Origin: Bacteroides sp. GM023
GTDB lineage: Bacteria > Bacteroidota > Bacteroidia > Bacteroidales > Bacteroidaceae
Direction of reading: 5' to 3'
Length of the DNA: 64,000 nt
Assembly: GCF_014750685.1 (NCBI RefSeq)
Contig: NZ_JAAXGE010000006.1
Location: 124,001-188,000, forward strand
The position numbers and the translations under genes were made by a program. Shown in pieces: positions 22,054-31,839 of this stretch (the first letter of the stretch is position 1; every line of letters begins with the position of its first letter). Under the pieces are notes generated by a model, which saw only the letters and a list, made by a program, of their open reading frames with translations, was not told where the DNA came from and did no database searches.

Positions 22054-23493
22054 ATGGATTATTCACAATTTCTACATATGCGAGAAGAGCTGTCGCTCGT
22101 AGTTGTTCTGCTGCTACTGTTCTTAGCTGACCTCTTCATGAGCCCGGATGCACACAAAAATGACGGGAAAGCACGACTGAACACAATGTTGCCCGTCATT
22201 CTAATGGCAATTCATACGGCTATCAACCTGGTTCCGGGCACTGCCTGCGACATATTCGGAGGTATGTACCACTATGTACCCATGCACACGGTTGTTAAAT
22301 CAATCCTGAATGTAGGTACGTTGATTGTCTTCCTGATGGCACACGAATGGATGAAACGCGAAGATACTTCTTTCAAACAAGGAGAATTTTATGTACTTAC
22401 ACTCTCTACCCTGTTTGGTATGTATCTCATGATTTCCGCCGGACACTTCCTGATGTTCTTCATCGGACTGGAAACGGCATCTATCCCGATGGCTACCTTG
22501 ATCGCCTTTGACAAATACCGCCACAACTCTGCTGAAGCAGGAGCTAAGTACATTCTTACCGCCCTCTTCTCCAGCGCACTGTTACTGTTCGGTCTGTCTA
22601 TGATCTACGGCTCTGCCGGAACACTGTATTTCGAAGACCTCCCCGCCCATATCGACGGAAATCCGTTGCAGATTATGGCATTCGTATTCTTCTTCACGGG
22701 AATGGCATTCAAGTTGTCACTCGTTCCATTCCACCTATGGACGGCAGACGTTTACGAAGGCGCTCCGAGTGCAGTCACCGCTTATCTGAGCGTTGTGTCC
22801 AAAGGTTCGGCAGCTTTCGTTCTGATGGCTATCCTTATCAAAGTATTCGCGCCGATGATAAACGACTGGCAAGAAGTACTTTACTGGGTAACAATCGCGT
22901 CTATTACCATTGCCAATATATTCGCTATCCGCCAGCAGAACCTGAAACGCCTGATGGCCTTCTCCAGTATCTCACAAGCCGGATATATCATGCTCGGCGT
23001 GATTGGCGGTACGGCACAGGGAATGACAGCATTAGTATATTATATACTTGTATATGCGGCAGCCAATCTCGGAGTATTTGCCGTAATTACCATTGTAGCG
23101 CTACGCAGCCAGAAGTTCACACTCGAAGATTATGCAGGACTTTATAAGACGAATCCAAAACTTGCTTTCCTGATGACAATATCCTTGTTCTCACTGGCAG
23201 GTATCCCGCCGTTTGCCGGATTCTTCTCCAAGTTTTTTATCTTTATGGCTGCTTTCGATGCAGGTTTCCATCTGCTGGTATTCATTGCGTTGGTAAACAC
23301 AGTGATTTCGCTGTACTACTATCTGCTGATTGTAAAAGCAATGTATATCACTCCTTCCGATAACCCGATTCCCGCTTTCCGCAGCGACCGCTGCACAAAA
23401 TGGGGACTCGCACTTTGTACGCTGGGTATCATCGGACTGGGTATCGCAAGTATTGTATATCAGTCTATCGACAAATTATCATTCGGAATCTAA
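22054..23493 (+). CDS. nuoN: NADH-quinone oxidoreductase subunit N
   Basis: This 479-residue antiporter-like membrane subunit is the last gene of the operon. Family stretches include [20 protein letters not shown] with the glutamate, [20 protein letters not shown], and [20 protein letters not shown] strong terminator hairpin follows 34 bp after the stop. Together with nuoA-M this gives ten polypeptides (eleven subunit equivalents, since C and D are fused), the form of complex I without the NADH module. Confidence 0.96.
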   Translation: MDYSQFLHMREELSLVVVLLLLFLADLFMSPDAHKNDGKARLNTMLPVILMAIHTAINLVPGTACDIFGGMYHYVPMHTVVKSILNVGTLIVFLMAHEWMKREDTSFKQGEFYVLTLSTLFGMYLMISAGHFLMFFIGLETASIPMATLIAFDKYRHNSAEAGAKYILTALFSSALLLFGLSMIYGSAGTLYFEDLPAHIDGNPLQIMAFVFFFTGMAFKLSLVPFHLWTADVYEGAPSAVTAYLSVVSKGSAAFVLMAILIKVFAPMINDWQEVLYWVTIASITIANIFAIRQQNLKRLMAFSSISQAGYIMLGVIGGTAQGMTALVYYILVYAAANLGVFAVITIVALRSQKFTLEDYAGLYKTNPKLAFLMTISLFSLAGIPPFAGFFSKFFIFMAAFDAGFHLLVFIALVNTVISLYYYLLIVKAMYITPSDNPIPAFRSDRCTKWGLALCTLGIIGLGIASIVYQSIDKLSFGI

Positions 23494-23526
23494 GCAGATA
23501 CATCTGAAAGGTAGACACCTCTCAAT

Positions 23527-23590
23527 AAAAAAAATGGTCTTGATTAACGTCGGTATAAACCGGCAATGAATCAAGACCATTTTTATTTTT
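23527..23590. terminator. Bidirectional intrinsic terminator between nuoN and the histidine kinase
   Basis: AAAAAAAATGGTCTTGATT (23527-23545) pairs with AATCAAGACCATTTTT (23569-23584), with an inner CGGT/ACCG hairpin. A runs on one side and T runs on the other make it functional for both convergent genes. Confidence 0.9.
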
Positions 23591-23605
23591 ATATATCCTC
23601 GTGCC

Positions 23606-26416
23606 TTACACAAGCGCTTCTTCCATCACAATCACACCGGGAATTGTAAACCAGAACCGGGAGCCTTTTCCCACTTCAGAGTCCACACCGATTTGTCCAC
23701 CCAATTGTTCCACGATACTTTGGCAGATGGAAAGTCCCAATCCCGTGCCATGCACAAAAGAGTTGAGTTTCACAAAACGTTCAAAGATATGCGGCAATTG
23801 CTCTTTCTCTATTCCTATACCCGTGTCCTGAACATAAAATTCCAGTTCTTCCCCTTTCAGTCTATATCCCACACGGATACTTCCTTCGGAAGTGAACTTA
23901 ATCGCATTATTGACAAAATTGGAAATGACCTGATGGATACGGTTACGGTCACTGATAATATGGCAAACCGGAAGATGCGGGTCGAGTACCAACTGCACAT
24001 TCTCCTTCATCATCTTCATCTGCATGGAACGGACAATGTCTTCACACAACAGATTCACATCCACATCGCTATTCGTAAACTCGAACGTACCCGCTTCTAT
24101 CTTGGACAAGTCGAGTATATCCGAAATCAACTGGAGCAACAAATCATTATTCTCCCGCACGATTTTAATATATTCCTGCCGTTCCTCTATATCCTCGGTT
24201 TCCACCAGCAAGTCGGAAAAGCCGACAATCGCATTCAGCGGAGTACGAATCTCATGGCTCATGTTGGCAAGGAAAGCACTTTTCAGACGGTCCATCATTT
24301 CCGCTTTATCGCGTGCCTGAATCAGTTCGGCTTCAGTCTCCTTCAGTTCCGTAATATCATAATTGATACCGATAATCTCTATTTCGTTGTTCTCCGGCTC
24401 ATAAGCAGTAACCATCACATTGCTGCTTACCCACTTCCACTCATTCTTCGTGCCGGGACGGAGAATACGCATTTCCCCCTGGAAATGTCGCCTTTTCCCT
24501 TGTCTGACTCCGTCATAAAAGTCCAGCATACGCTGACGGTCATCAGGATGCATTTTGCCATACACTCCCACAACCTCGCTCAAAGGAATATCCTCTTCCT
24601 CTCCCAAGTTCTTATACCACTGCTTAATGGCATATCCTTTCCGGCTCAGAAGATTCAATTTGGCATAACCCACCTTCGCATAATCGGAAATCATCAGGAA
24701 GAAATTCTCAAAATCACGGATACGATTGATAGCGTCGAGACGTTCCGTATTATCAATGCTAATCAGGATATACCCGTTGAAGTTGCCTTCTTTATCATAT
24801 AGTTTGGTGACCTTTGAGTACAGGTCAATAATATTGGCACGGTTCGTATGATAATACTTGCCCACATGTTCGAAACAATAATTGATACGGAAGTCGACCA
24901 AGTCCTCATTATGTACCCGGTCACGTATCTCCTGCGGAACATTCGGATTCTCAAAGAAATTGACTCCAATCACCTCCGATTTGTCAGCAACGCCAAATAT
25001 CTCCAGGTCTTTATTATTCAAATCGAGCAAATAACCGTCCTTATCGTATATTTCTACTCCGGCCGGGATATTGGCAAAGATATTCTTAAAGAGTTTTTCA
25101 CTGCGGTCTAATGCCATATTCGCCTTTACCGTTTCAGTAGAATCAAGGAAGAGCCCAATCACTTCATCCTCTTCCGGAGAATAAAGAATCCAGTGAGTAT
25201 AAAGCCCCGTTCGGGGAAAGTATTCATCCTTTTCCAAGTATGAATGACTATTCAGAACATCCAGTAAGAAATCCAGTTTCTGGTCGTAATCAGTATGCAA
25301 TTCAGAAGCCGGATGACCGATATATTGTTCAAGAGGATGACCGAAGAATCTGCTGCTGGCATTGTTGGCATCCGTCAACCGGTAATCATAAGGCTGTTGA
25401 TTTTCATCACGAAGAATCGACAGACGTACATACCCCATCGGCATATAACTGAAAAGATTATTCATAAAGGCCTGCTCACGGATTACCTTATCCTTCGCTT
25501 TTCGCAGTTCGATGCAAATACTGATAATATTGGCCAGCGAAGAAAACCACTGGTAATCCTCATTGCTCCATTCATGGTAAGATTCCACCAAGTCTACACC
25601 CATATAGCCCCAAACGTGGTCGCCTGCCATCAAAGGAGTCACCATCAACGACTTGATTCCTTGTGCTGCAAGAATATCATATTCCTCCCCAGTCCCCTCG
25701 GGCAGCTGCTTCAACGAATCCAAGATGATAGGTTTGCCGGATAATATCTGCTGGCTCCACCATTTCGACTGATAAGTAGGAATATTCTGCAAACTCTCTT
25801 TTTCTTCTGATACTCCTTCAGAAGTAGCTTCATAGGTACAACTATGATGAGTACAAGTTTCATCATACTCAAAAATATAAACGCGTCCATTGCCGCGATA
25901 CAGATTTAATATATCTTTCAGGATTTCCGTTATGCAGGACTCCACTTCCTCATCCCGCAGAAAACGGAGTAAAGACTGGGAAATATAGTTTTGGCGACGA
26001 AGCAGATTGTTTACACGTGTCAGTGCGTTCCTTTGCTCCACATCTTTGGGAGCCTCCACCCGCTGAATGATTCCAAAAGACTTGTCTCCGCCTCCACTTC
26101 CCGTACCTTTCTCACGAAAAGCCAGACGGGTGTGAAGCCAAACTTCACCATACTTGGAAGTAATAATAGGAAATGTCTGTTCATAAAAGTCCTTATGAAT
26201 GGAAGAATTTGCCCAAAACTCCTGCGCAATTTGCTCCCGATAATCCTCACGTATCAAATTGAGAAAATCCAAAGAAGAAATGGTATCGCCTTCTAATCCC
26301 AAGAGGTCACAAAGATAATCCGAACATAGGTAGTATCCTGCTGTTATATCCGCTTCCCACCATCCGATTTGAGCCAGGGAAGACATTTTACGATATCGCT
26401 CGTAGTCTGTTTGCAT
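23606..26416 (-). CDS. Multi-PAS/GAF sensor histidine kinase
   Basis: This soluble-looking sensor kinase of about 936 residues has an N-terminal PAS domain, a GAF domain (about residues 150-310), and further PAS domains (one with the PAC-like [15 protein letters not shown]). A HisKA domain follows with the phosphoacceptor histidine in [19 protein letters not shown] near residue 720. The HATPase_c domain has N-box [15 protein letters not shown] and HGTGLGLSI. There is no receiver or output domain and no response regulator nearby, so the partner is elsewhere. I start at ATG 26416, since a -7 box lies at 26447. The longer frame from 26533 runs through the promoter and gives a spurious hydrophobic leader. 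Confidence 0.85.
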   Translation of the reverse strand: MQTDYERYRKMSSLAQIGWWEADITAGYYLCSDYLCDLLGLEGDTISSLDFLNLIREDYREQIAQEFWANSSIHKDFYEQTFPIITSKYGEVWLHTRLAFREKGTGSGGGDKSFGIIQRVEAPKDVEQRNALTRVNNLLRRQNYISQSLLRFLRDEEVESCITEILKDILNLYRGNGRVYIFEYDETCTHHSCTYEATSEGVSEEKESLQNIPTYQSKWWSQQILSGKPIILDSLKQLPEGTGEEYDILAAQGIKSLMVTPLMAGDHVWGYMGVDLVESYHEWSNEDYQWFSSLANIISICIELRKAKDKVIREQAFMNNLFSYMPMGYVRLSILRDENQQPYDYRLTDANNASSRFFGHPLEQYIGHPASELHTDYDQKLDFLLDVLNSHSYLEKDEYFPRTGLYTHWILYSPEEDEVIGLFLDSTETVKANMALDRSEKLFKNIFANIPAGVEIYDKDGYLLDLNNKDLEIFGVADKSEVIGVNFFENPNVPQEIRDRVHNEDLVDFRINYCFEHVGKYYHTNRANIIDLYSKVTKLYDKEGNFNGYILISIDNTERLDAINRIRDFENFFLMISDYAKVGYAKLNLLSRKGYAIKQWYKNLGEEEDIPLSEVVGVYGKMHPDDRQRMLDFYDGVRQGKRRHFQGEMRILRPGTKNEWKWVSSNVMVTAYEPENNEIEIIGINYDITELKETEAELIQARDKAEMMDRLKSAFLANMSHEIRTPLNAIVGFSDLLVETEDIEERQEYIKIVRENNDLLLQLISDILDLSKIEAGTFEFTNSDVDVNLLCEDIVRSMQMKMMKENVQLVLDPHLPVCHIISDRNRIHQVISNFVNNAIKFTSEGSIRVGYRLKGEELEFYVQDTGIGIEKEQLPHIFERFVKLNSFVHGTGLGLSICQSIVEQLGGQIGVDSEVGKGSRFWFTIPGVIVMEEALV

Positions 26417-26446
26417 ATTTTTATCAGTGTACAATGTATAGGTCGA

Positions 26447-26454
26447 CAAATATA
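26447..26454 (-). promoter_or_regulatory. -7 box for the histidine kinase gene
   Basis: The minus strand reads TATATTTG here, 31 bp upstream of ATG 26416. It supports the shorter start, since it would lie inside the coding region of the longer frame. Confidence 0.6.
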
Positions 26455-26605
26455 CTAAAAAGGAAAACACTGATACCATAAAGACATAAATATTACCTAT
26501 AAAAAAGAACATAAAAGAATAAAAACAGAACATGAGGGAATCTACTTAGCGTAAATCCCCTCATAAATTTGAGCAAAATAACAAACCTCTAATCTATGCT
26601 CTATA

Positions 26606-27814
26606 TCAGAAAGCTGATAAGCTATATCCTGTCCAGGAGAACAAAGAGGCATCCGCACCTGTATTTCCTGCCGCTTCTTCGAATATGTTCAGCGTACCGT
26701 TCAGCTTAGTTCTGAATTGCAATGAGTTGGTGATGCTGATACTGGAATTCGCATCTCCTACGCCTTTGCTGTCGTTCATATCAATCAGGTCGATTGTACC
26801 GCCATTGCCTTTGACCAATGCATTTTTGATAGTTGCTTTTGCACCGCGACGAATCTTAATCACGTCCTGCATACGGTCTACATTGTCCGTGGTATTGGCA
26901 GCGTTGTTCACAATCGTCATATTCTCGACTATAAAGTTAGACTGACGCAAGTGGTCGGGATAAAGACCGTCCAGGTTACCGTCGGCTTCGATGCCGCGAG
27001 GGTCTGCTTCCGTACTGGTGTAACCGCTTTCCCATACCCCATAGCAGTTCTTCAATGTACCTGAATATCCTTGTGTGAAGTCGAACATATCATCATCCGG
27101 GTTTACAGCCAGCAGATTGGTTACATTCACTGTTCCGCCGAAGAATTCGATAGCGTCGTCGGCACTTTCGAGCACGTAGATGTTTTCAATCTTTGTGCCG
27201 TTACCTACGCCGTTCAGTGTCAATCCGTTGTGTTCGATGTCTGCGGTAGAGCGGGCACCGGCATAGCAGATTTGTACGTAAGTCAATGAACCGGAATTGT
27301 CATTGTCTACACTTCCGCCGTATTTATAGTTGTTGTCTATTTCAGTCAGACCCGTATCGCTCTTGTCCGCACTCGCACCGGAGATAGGAGCTTTACCGTT
27401 GATAATGATTCCACCCCAGTAGCCGGATTTAGGACTTGTGGTATTGGCAGTAAAGACGACAGGTTTTTCAGCCGTTCCGTCGGCATAAAGCTTACCGCCT
27501 TGTGCCACCAGGAGATAGCTGCTGAAACCTTCGCGGGCTTTAATCGTAGTTCCGGCAGGGATATTCAGGCGACCGCCGTTTTCTATGATTACAGTCCCGT
27601 TCAGGATATATTCTTTAGATTCCAAGGTCTGTTCTCCGGTCAGTGTTCCCGACAGGATATTCTCCCCTACTACGATAGAACTACCTGTTCCGTTACCGTT
27701 TCCACCATTTCCATTTTCACCACCGTTGCCATCACTATCACTACTACATGCAGTCAGTGTAAGCGCAGTTGCCATTGCGGCACATGTCATAAAGTTCACA
27801 AACAATCTTTTCAT
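26606..27814 (-). CDS. Right-handed beta-helix surface lipoprotein paired with a TonB receptor
   Basis: The 402-residue protein has a lipoprotein signal peptide ending LTLTAC, with Cys23. A Ser/Asp-rich start (SSDSDG) follows that resembles the Bacteroides lipoprotein export signal, and then a Gly/Asn linker. The rest has repeated beta-rich turns (GGRLNIPAGTTIKAREG, GGTVNVTNLLAVNPDDDMFDF, NGGTIDLIDMND) consistent with a parallel beta-helix. It sits 43 bp downstream of the TonB receptor gene, so it is likely an outer-surface partner that captures a ligand. The ligand is unknown. It is not a recognisable SusD protein, which are alpha-helical TPR proteins. Confidence 0.78.
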   Translation of the reverse strand: MKRLFVNFMTCAAMATALTLTACSSDSDGNGGENGNGGNGNGTGSSIVVGENILSGTLTGEQTLESKEYILNGTVIIENGGRLNIPAGTTIKAREGFSSYLLVAQGGKLYADGTAEKPVVFTANTTSPKSGYWGGIIINGKAPISGASADKSDTGLTEIDNNYKYGGSVDNDNSGSLTYVQICYAGARSTADIEHNGLTLNGVGNGTKIENIYVLESADDAIEFFGGTVNVTNLLAVNPDDDMFDFTQGYSGTLKNCYGVWESGYTSTEADPRGIEADGNLDGLYPDHLRQSNFIVENMTIVNNAANTTDNVDRMQDVIKIRRGAKATIKNALVKGNGGTIDLIDMNDSKGVGDANSSISITNSLQFRTKLNGTLNIFEEAAGNTGADASLFSWTGYSLSAF

Positions 27815-27857
27815 TTTGCTTTCATAATTAGTTAATAATCTTATTTCTTTACCCGGT

Positions 27858-30569
27858 TCAGAATGTGCACGACACTCCCAGGCTTATATTTATTCCTTTT
27901 TTGTAGTCGCCCAGCGTTACTTTCTCTCCGCTCTCGTTGGCTTTGCGGCTCAACTTATACGAAGGATTCAGCAGGTTGCGGGCTTTCAGGTTGAGCGAGA
28001 GGAATTTGTTCAGTTTGGCTTGGGATACAAAGTCGAGGGTTACGATGCCCTGCTCCATGATGTCCTGATAGCCTTGCGTACCTATCGTATAGATTTTATC
28101 GCTCACGTAGTTGAGCACCAATGTGTTGATAAAGCTGCGTTCGCCTTTCGTGAACGTATGGGAGAGGTCGAAGTTAGCAATCCAGGGGGCGGCTCCTTCC
28201 AGTTGTGAACCGGTAGTCACCGTGGCCAAAGGCATTTTCGCATTCGTATAGATATAAGAGCCGTTCAGTCCGAAGGAAAGTTTATTCATGCCGTTCGCAG
28301 CATTGCTCAACGGGCGGACAAACAGATTCTTACGTATTTCCACTTCCACTCCGGCTACGGTTGCTTCGTCCGCTATATTCTCATAAGAGAGGTATCCGCC
28401 GGCGCTTGCCACTTCGATACGTGAAATTGGGTTCTTGATAAGTTTATAGAAAGCGGTCAGCGAAATCAATTCGGTCGGACTGGGGTTGAAGTCCCATTTC
28501 AAGTCGAGGTTGTAGTTATCCGAAGGTTTCAGATTGGGGTTACCCTGACTATTGAAGTTCACGCCGACATAGCGATAGGGAGAGATTTCCTTTGCCTGTG
28601 GCAGCGTATAAGTCTTGCTTGCTCCTAAACGCAGGGAGTGTTTATCGTTCAGATTGTATTTGAGATTCAAGCTGGGCAGGAAGTAGTCTTTCTGAATCTT
28701 GTTGCTTCCTTTAGAACCGCCCCGGTTTACATTATAGTCTACTTCCATGTCTACCTTGTCATATTTCATTCCCAGATTTACAATCCAGCGGGGATTTAAT
28801 TGGTAGGTAGCTTCCGCATAGGCGGAATGGATATTCTTCGTTACTGTATATTCATCCAAGTTCTTCTGTATCTCGAACCAATCCGAAGAAAGATTCTCCT
28901 GATTGTAATAATCGTCGAGCGAGAAGTCGTCTAAAGAAGGGAAACTAGAAACGTGTCCTACGGTGAGGTTGTATTCCGTTGCTTTGAAGTTATCGTCTAC
29001 GAACCGGCCTGTATAGCCAAGACGGATATTCGAGATTTCTTCTACATTATCTTTCAACCGGTAGACAAGTCCGGCTCTTACATTCAGGTCGTTTTCATCC
29101 AAAGCGGAGAAATATCGTTGTTGGGAGTTACCTCTGAGCAAGGTGTATCCGTTTTCTGCTTTTGTCAGGTTGTTGATGCGACGATCGGGTTCGTAGCCTT
29201 TCACTATATTATAGGAAGCGCCGGCATCCAGGCTGATTGATTTAGTCAGTCCCCAGTTGGTCATTAGCTGATTGACAATCAGCATATTGTCATTCGTTTG
29301 TTGGCGGCGGGTGAATCCCAGGTTCTCGTAGTCGTCACTGAAGATGGAGTTCTTACCGTTGTAGTCGCCTACCGACTGGGTATTGGCGTGTATCATCATA
29401 AAGTTATAGCTGACATGATGGCGGTTCTGCATATCGTAGTCCACATTGGCAAGTGCCAGTTGGCTGATATTCTCCGTTGATTTCTTTCCATTCATATCTT
29501 TGTAGATGGTGCCGCCGGTGGTCGTATTGCGTATGATTTCGTCGGTGTACTGATAATCCGTCGTATGTCCGGCAGTCAGGAAGAAAGAAAGCGGGTTCTT
29601 GTCCTTGCCCACATAGAAGCGTTTTCCACCGGAGATGCTGTAACTTCTGTTGATTTGAAGATGCTGCTCGGAAGGGTTCAGCTTGTTCTTGAAGCCCCAT
29701 GAGGTTTCGTCGGCAGGTTCGGTGCGGTCGGCAAAACCCATGAAGTTGACCCCGTCCATTTTAAGGAAGTCGGATGATACGGTCTGCGTATTCAGTCCGC
29801 CGGAAAGACCGAAGCCGAAGTTTCCGCTGCCTATCAGTTCTTTGGATACGATGTCGATGGTCGCTCCGCCGACATCACTGCTGCCGCCTGCGCTGAATGC
29901 TTTATTCACGCCTACGGACTGGATAATATCCGTGCCGAAAAAGTCGAGGGAGATGTTCTTGTATTCCGGGTCTTCGGAAGGGAGTGCGAAACCGTTGAAG
30001 GTAGTCGCGTTGTAGCGGTCGCCCAGTCCACGGACAAAGACGTTCTTCACGCCGTCCTGTTTGGATACTCCGGAGACTTTTGTCACAGCACCTTCCGCGT
30101 CCGAGACACCTTTGCGGGAAAGTTCCTTGACACTGACGGATTGTACGGCAATGACCGCCTTCTGCTGCTCAAGCAAGAGCATATTTTCGTTCTCGCGGTT
30201 CTTCTTCGCTACGACTACTACGTCTGCCAGTTCTTGCGCGTCGGTTTCCAGTTCCAGGTTCAGCATCACCAGTTTCCCGTTTTCTACACGGACTTTGCGG
30301 CGTACTTCTTTATATCCTATATATTTGATTTCAACATCATAGATTCCTTCCAAAAGTCCGCGGTCGTTCAGTTCGAAATTACCGTCCATATCGGTCACTG
30401 CACCGGTTTGAGTTCCTATCAGTCGTATGGTAGCTCCTATCAGAGGCTCCTTGGACAGCTTGTCTTTCACAGCTCCTTTAATCTTGATATTGGCAGCCAA
30501 TGCGGGAAGCACACACAACAGGCAAAAGAAGGCTGCCACTGTAAATCGGATTAGAAATAGTTTTTTCAT
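27858..30569 (-). CDS. TonB-dependent outer-membrane receptor with CarboxypepD_reg domain
   Basis: This 903-residue protein has a signal peptide (cleavage near ALAAN) and a CarboxypepD_reg-like Ig domain (about residues 27-110). The plug domain follows with KVSGVSKQDGVKNVFVRGLGDRY and the GGSSDVGGATIDI block. A 22-strand-type barrel ends in the aromatic VSCTF. It imports an unknown substrate using TonB energy. No susD gene follows; instead a beta-helix lipoprotein gene does. A -7 box lies 32 bp upstream, and an array of 22-bp palindromic repeats lies 148-280 bp upstream. An AraC-type gene is the next gene upstream on the same strand, a possible regulator. Confidence 0.93.
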   Translation of the reverse strand: MKKLFLIRFTVAAFFCLLCVLPALAANIKIKGAVKDKLSKEPLIGATIRLIGTQTGAVTDMDGNFELNDRGLLEGIYDVEIKYIGYKEVRRKVRVENGKLVMLNLELETDAQELADVVVVAKKNRENENMLLLEQQKAVIAVQSVSVKELSRKGVSDAEGAVTKVSGVSKQDGVKNVFVRGLGDRYNATTFNGFALPSEDPEYKNISLDFFGTDIIQSVGVNKAFSAGGSSDVGGATIDIVSKELIGSGNFGFGLSGGLNTQTVSSDFLKMDGVNFMGFADRTEPADETSWGFKNKLNPSEQHLQINRSYSISGGKRFYVGKDKNPLSFFLTAGHTTDYQYTDEIIRNTTTGGTIYKDMNGKKSTENISQLALANVDYDMQNRHHVSYNFMMIHANTQSVGDYNGKNSIFSDDYENLGFTRRQQTNDNMLIVNQLMTNWGLTKSISLDAGASYNIVKGYEPDRRINNLTKAENGYTLLRGNSQQRYFSALDENDLNVRAGLVYRLKDNVEEISNIRLGYTGRFVDDNFKATEYNLTVGHVSSFPSLDDFSLDDYYNQENLSSDWFEIQKNLDEYTVTKNIHSAYAEATYQLNPRWIVNLGMKYDKVDMEVDYNVNRGGSKGSNKIQKDYFLPSLNLKYNLNDKHSLRLGASKTYTLPQAKEISPYRYVGVNFNSQGNPNLKPSDNYNLDLKWDFNPSPTELISLTAFYKLIKNPISRIEVASAGGYLSYENIADEATVAGVEVEIRKNLFVRPLSNAANGMNKLSFGLNGSYIYTNAKMPLATVTTGSQLEGAAPWIANFDLSHTFTKGERSFINTLVLNYVSDKIYTIGTQGYQDIMEQGIVTLDFVSQAKLNKFLSLNLKARNLLNPSYKLSRKANESGEKVTLGDYKKGINISLGVSCTF

Positions 30570-30600
30570 CTAACTTTGCTATACGTTTTAATTACGTCGG

Positions 30601-30608
30601 CAAAGGTA
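30601..30608 (-). promoter_or_regulatory. -7 box for the TonB receptor gene
   Basis: The minus strand reads TACCTTTG, matching TAnnTTTG, 32 bp before the ATG at 30569. No clear TTTG -33 box was found, which would fit an activator-dependent promoter. Confidence 0.6.
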
Positions 30609-30716
30609 GAGGACGGGGATTACAATGTTAAGACGAAGGAAATACAATCGATTGAAAGAATGGTTGCATTCTTGTTACGGACCAAAGCTTTATTTGTCCC
30701 ATTCGGTTCCTTATTT

Positions 30717-30849
30717 GTTCCATTTAGTTTCAAGCCTTGGAACTATTTGTTTCATGCCTTGAAACAAAGTGTTTCACTACGGGAAACAAAGTGTTTCTCG
30801 GTGCGAAACAAAGTGTTTCAACGGTTGAAACAAACGTTGAAACTACAGG
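30717..30849. repeat. Array A: 22-bp palindromic repeats (GAAAC-N5-GTTTC) upstream of the TonB receptor
   Basis: Fifteen-base cores start at 30717, 30739, 30761, 30783, 30805 and 30827, exactly 22 bp apart. The best units read GAAACAAAGTGTTTC, flanked by 7-nt variable spacers, and the outer units are decayed. The rest of the 337-bp gap between the TonB receptor and AraC genes holds only the promoter. Confidence 0.85.
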
Positions 30850-30906
30850 AACGGCAGGAAGCCCTTATGACACCTTATAAATATAGGAGCATGGTCCTGG
30901 ATTTCA

Positions 30907-31803
30907 CTAGATAAGTTTCTTTTTCTTCCGGTAGTTCTCGCGGAACTCTTTAGGAGAACAGGACTTCTTCTTTTTGAATATACGGTTGAAATTGGAAAGG
31001 TTGTTGAATCCGCACTCGTAACAGATTTCTGCAATGGACATCGTGGAGTCCACCAACAACCGGGAAGCAAACCCGAGACGAATGTCAATGATATAATCGG
31101 AAAGGTTCCTGCCTGTGCGCAACTTGAAGAACCGGCTGAACGATACATCTGTCATTCCGACCATATCTGCCAACTGCCCCAGGCGAATCTCTTCCTGATA
31201 ATGCAGATTGATATATTCCTGTACTTTCTGCACCCGGCGGCTGTCCGAATGAACGTCTATCTTGGCAAAAGACGAACTGGACAAAGTACGGGCTTCTTCT
31301 TCGAAAAGAGAAAGCTCATAGAGAATCGTCATAAACTTGATGACTGCATAGAATCCCTGCTTCTCGGAAGCCAACGTATCCAGCAACGGATATATTTTGA
31401 GTATGGCGGACATTGGGAAAGCCAGTCCTTTCTGCGCCCTGTCCAGCATCCGGCGGATGGAGTCGAACTGGTTCTTATTGATAAAGCTCTTAAAGAAAAG
31501 GTCGGAAGAGAACTGAATCGTTATCTCCCGTATTTCCTTAGAGCGGCATTCGTTCTGTTCCCAGACGTGTTCCAAGTCCTTGCCCGTTATCAAAACCAAA
31601 TCGTAGTCGCCTATCATTTCGGATGAATCTCCTACCACCCGCCTTACTCCTGCCGCCTTCTCCGTGAAGTTCAATTCAAACTCGGAATGGTTGTGGATGG
31701 GATAAGTGAATTCAGTCTTATAGCGTTCCGCAATGTAAAAACAATCTTTGTCGGACAAAGGAGTAATCTCGCGGATGATTTGGTTAGGTAACGGTGTATT
31801 CAT
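30907..31803 (-). CDS. AraC-family transcriptional regulator
   Basis: In this 298-residue regulator, residues about 15-110 look like a cupin-type ligand domain (TYPIHNHSEFELNFTEKA). Residues about 190-290 are a double helix-turn-helix DNA-binding domain with ISMEDAA-like IRLGQLADMVGMTDVSFSRFF and the second helix stretch SIAEICYECGFNNLSNFNR, followed by SPKEFRENYR. It lies upstream of the TonB receptor gene on the same strand, with the 22-bp palindromic array between them. It may control that receptor, but no direct evidence shows this. Confidence 0.9.
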   Translation of the reverse strand: MNTPLPNQIIREITPLSDKDCFYIAERYKTEFTYPIHNHSEFELNFTEKAAGVRRVVGDSSEMIGDYDLVLITGKDLEHVWEQNECRSKEIREITIQFSSDLFFKSFINKNQFDSIRRMLDRAQKGLAFPMSAILKIYPLLDTLASEKQGFYAVIKFMTILYELSLFEEEARTLSSSSFAKIDVHSDSRRVQKVQEYINLHYQEEIRLGQLADMVGMTDVSFSRFFKLRTGRNLSDYIIDIRLGFASRLLVDSTMSIAEICYECGFNNLSNFNRIFKKKKSCSPKEFRENYRKKKKLI

Positions 31804-31839
31804 AATATATCGGTAGTTTATGTGATTCTATTGTGTTGA

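Noticed and set aside
26417-26533. A longer start for the histidine kinase giving an N-terminal hydrophobic stretch
   Set aside because: A -7 promoter box lies inside it and the AT-rich composition explains the hydrophobic residues.
30576-30914. Plus-strand ORF of 112 residues across array A
   Set aside because: It overlaps the TonB receptor promoter and the palindromic array, has no homology and uses repetitive codons.
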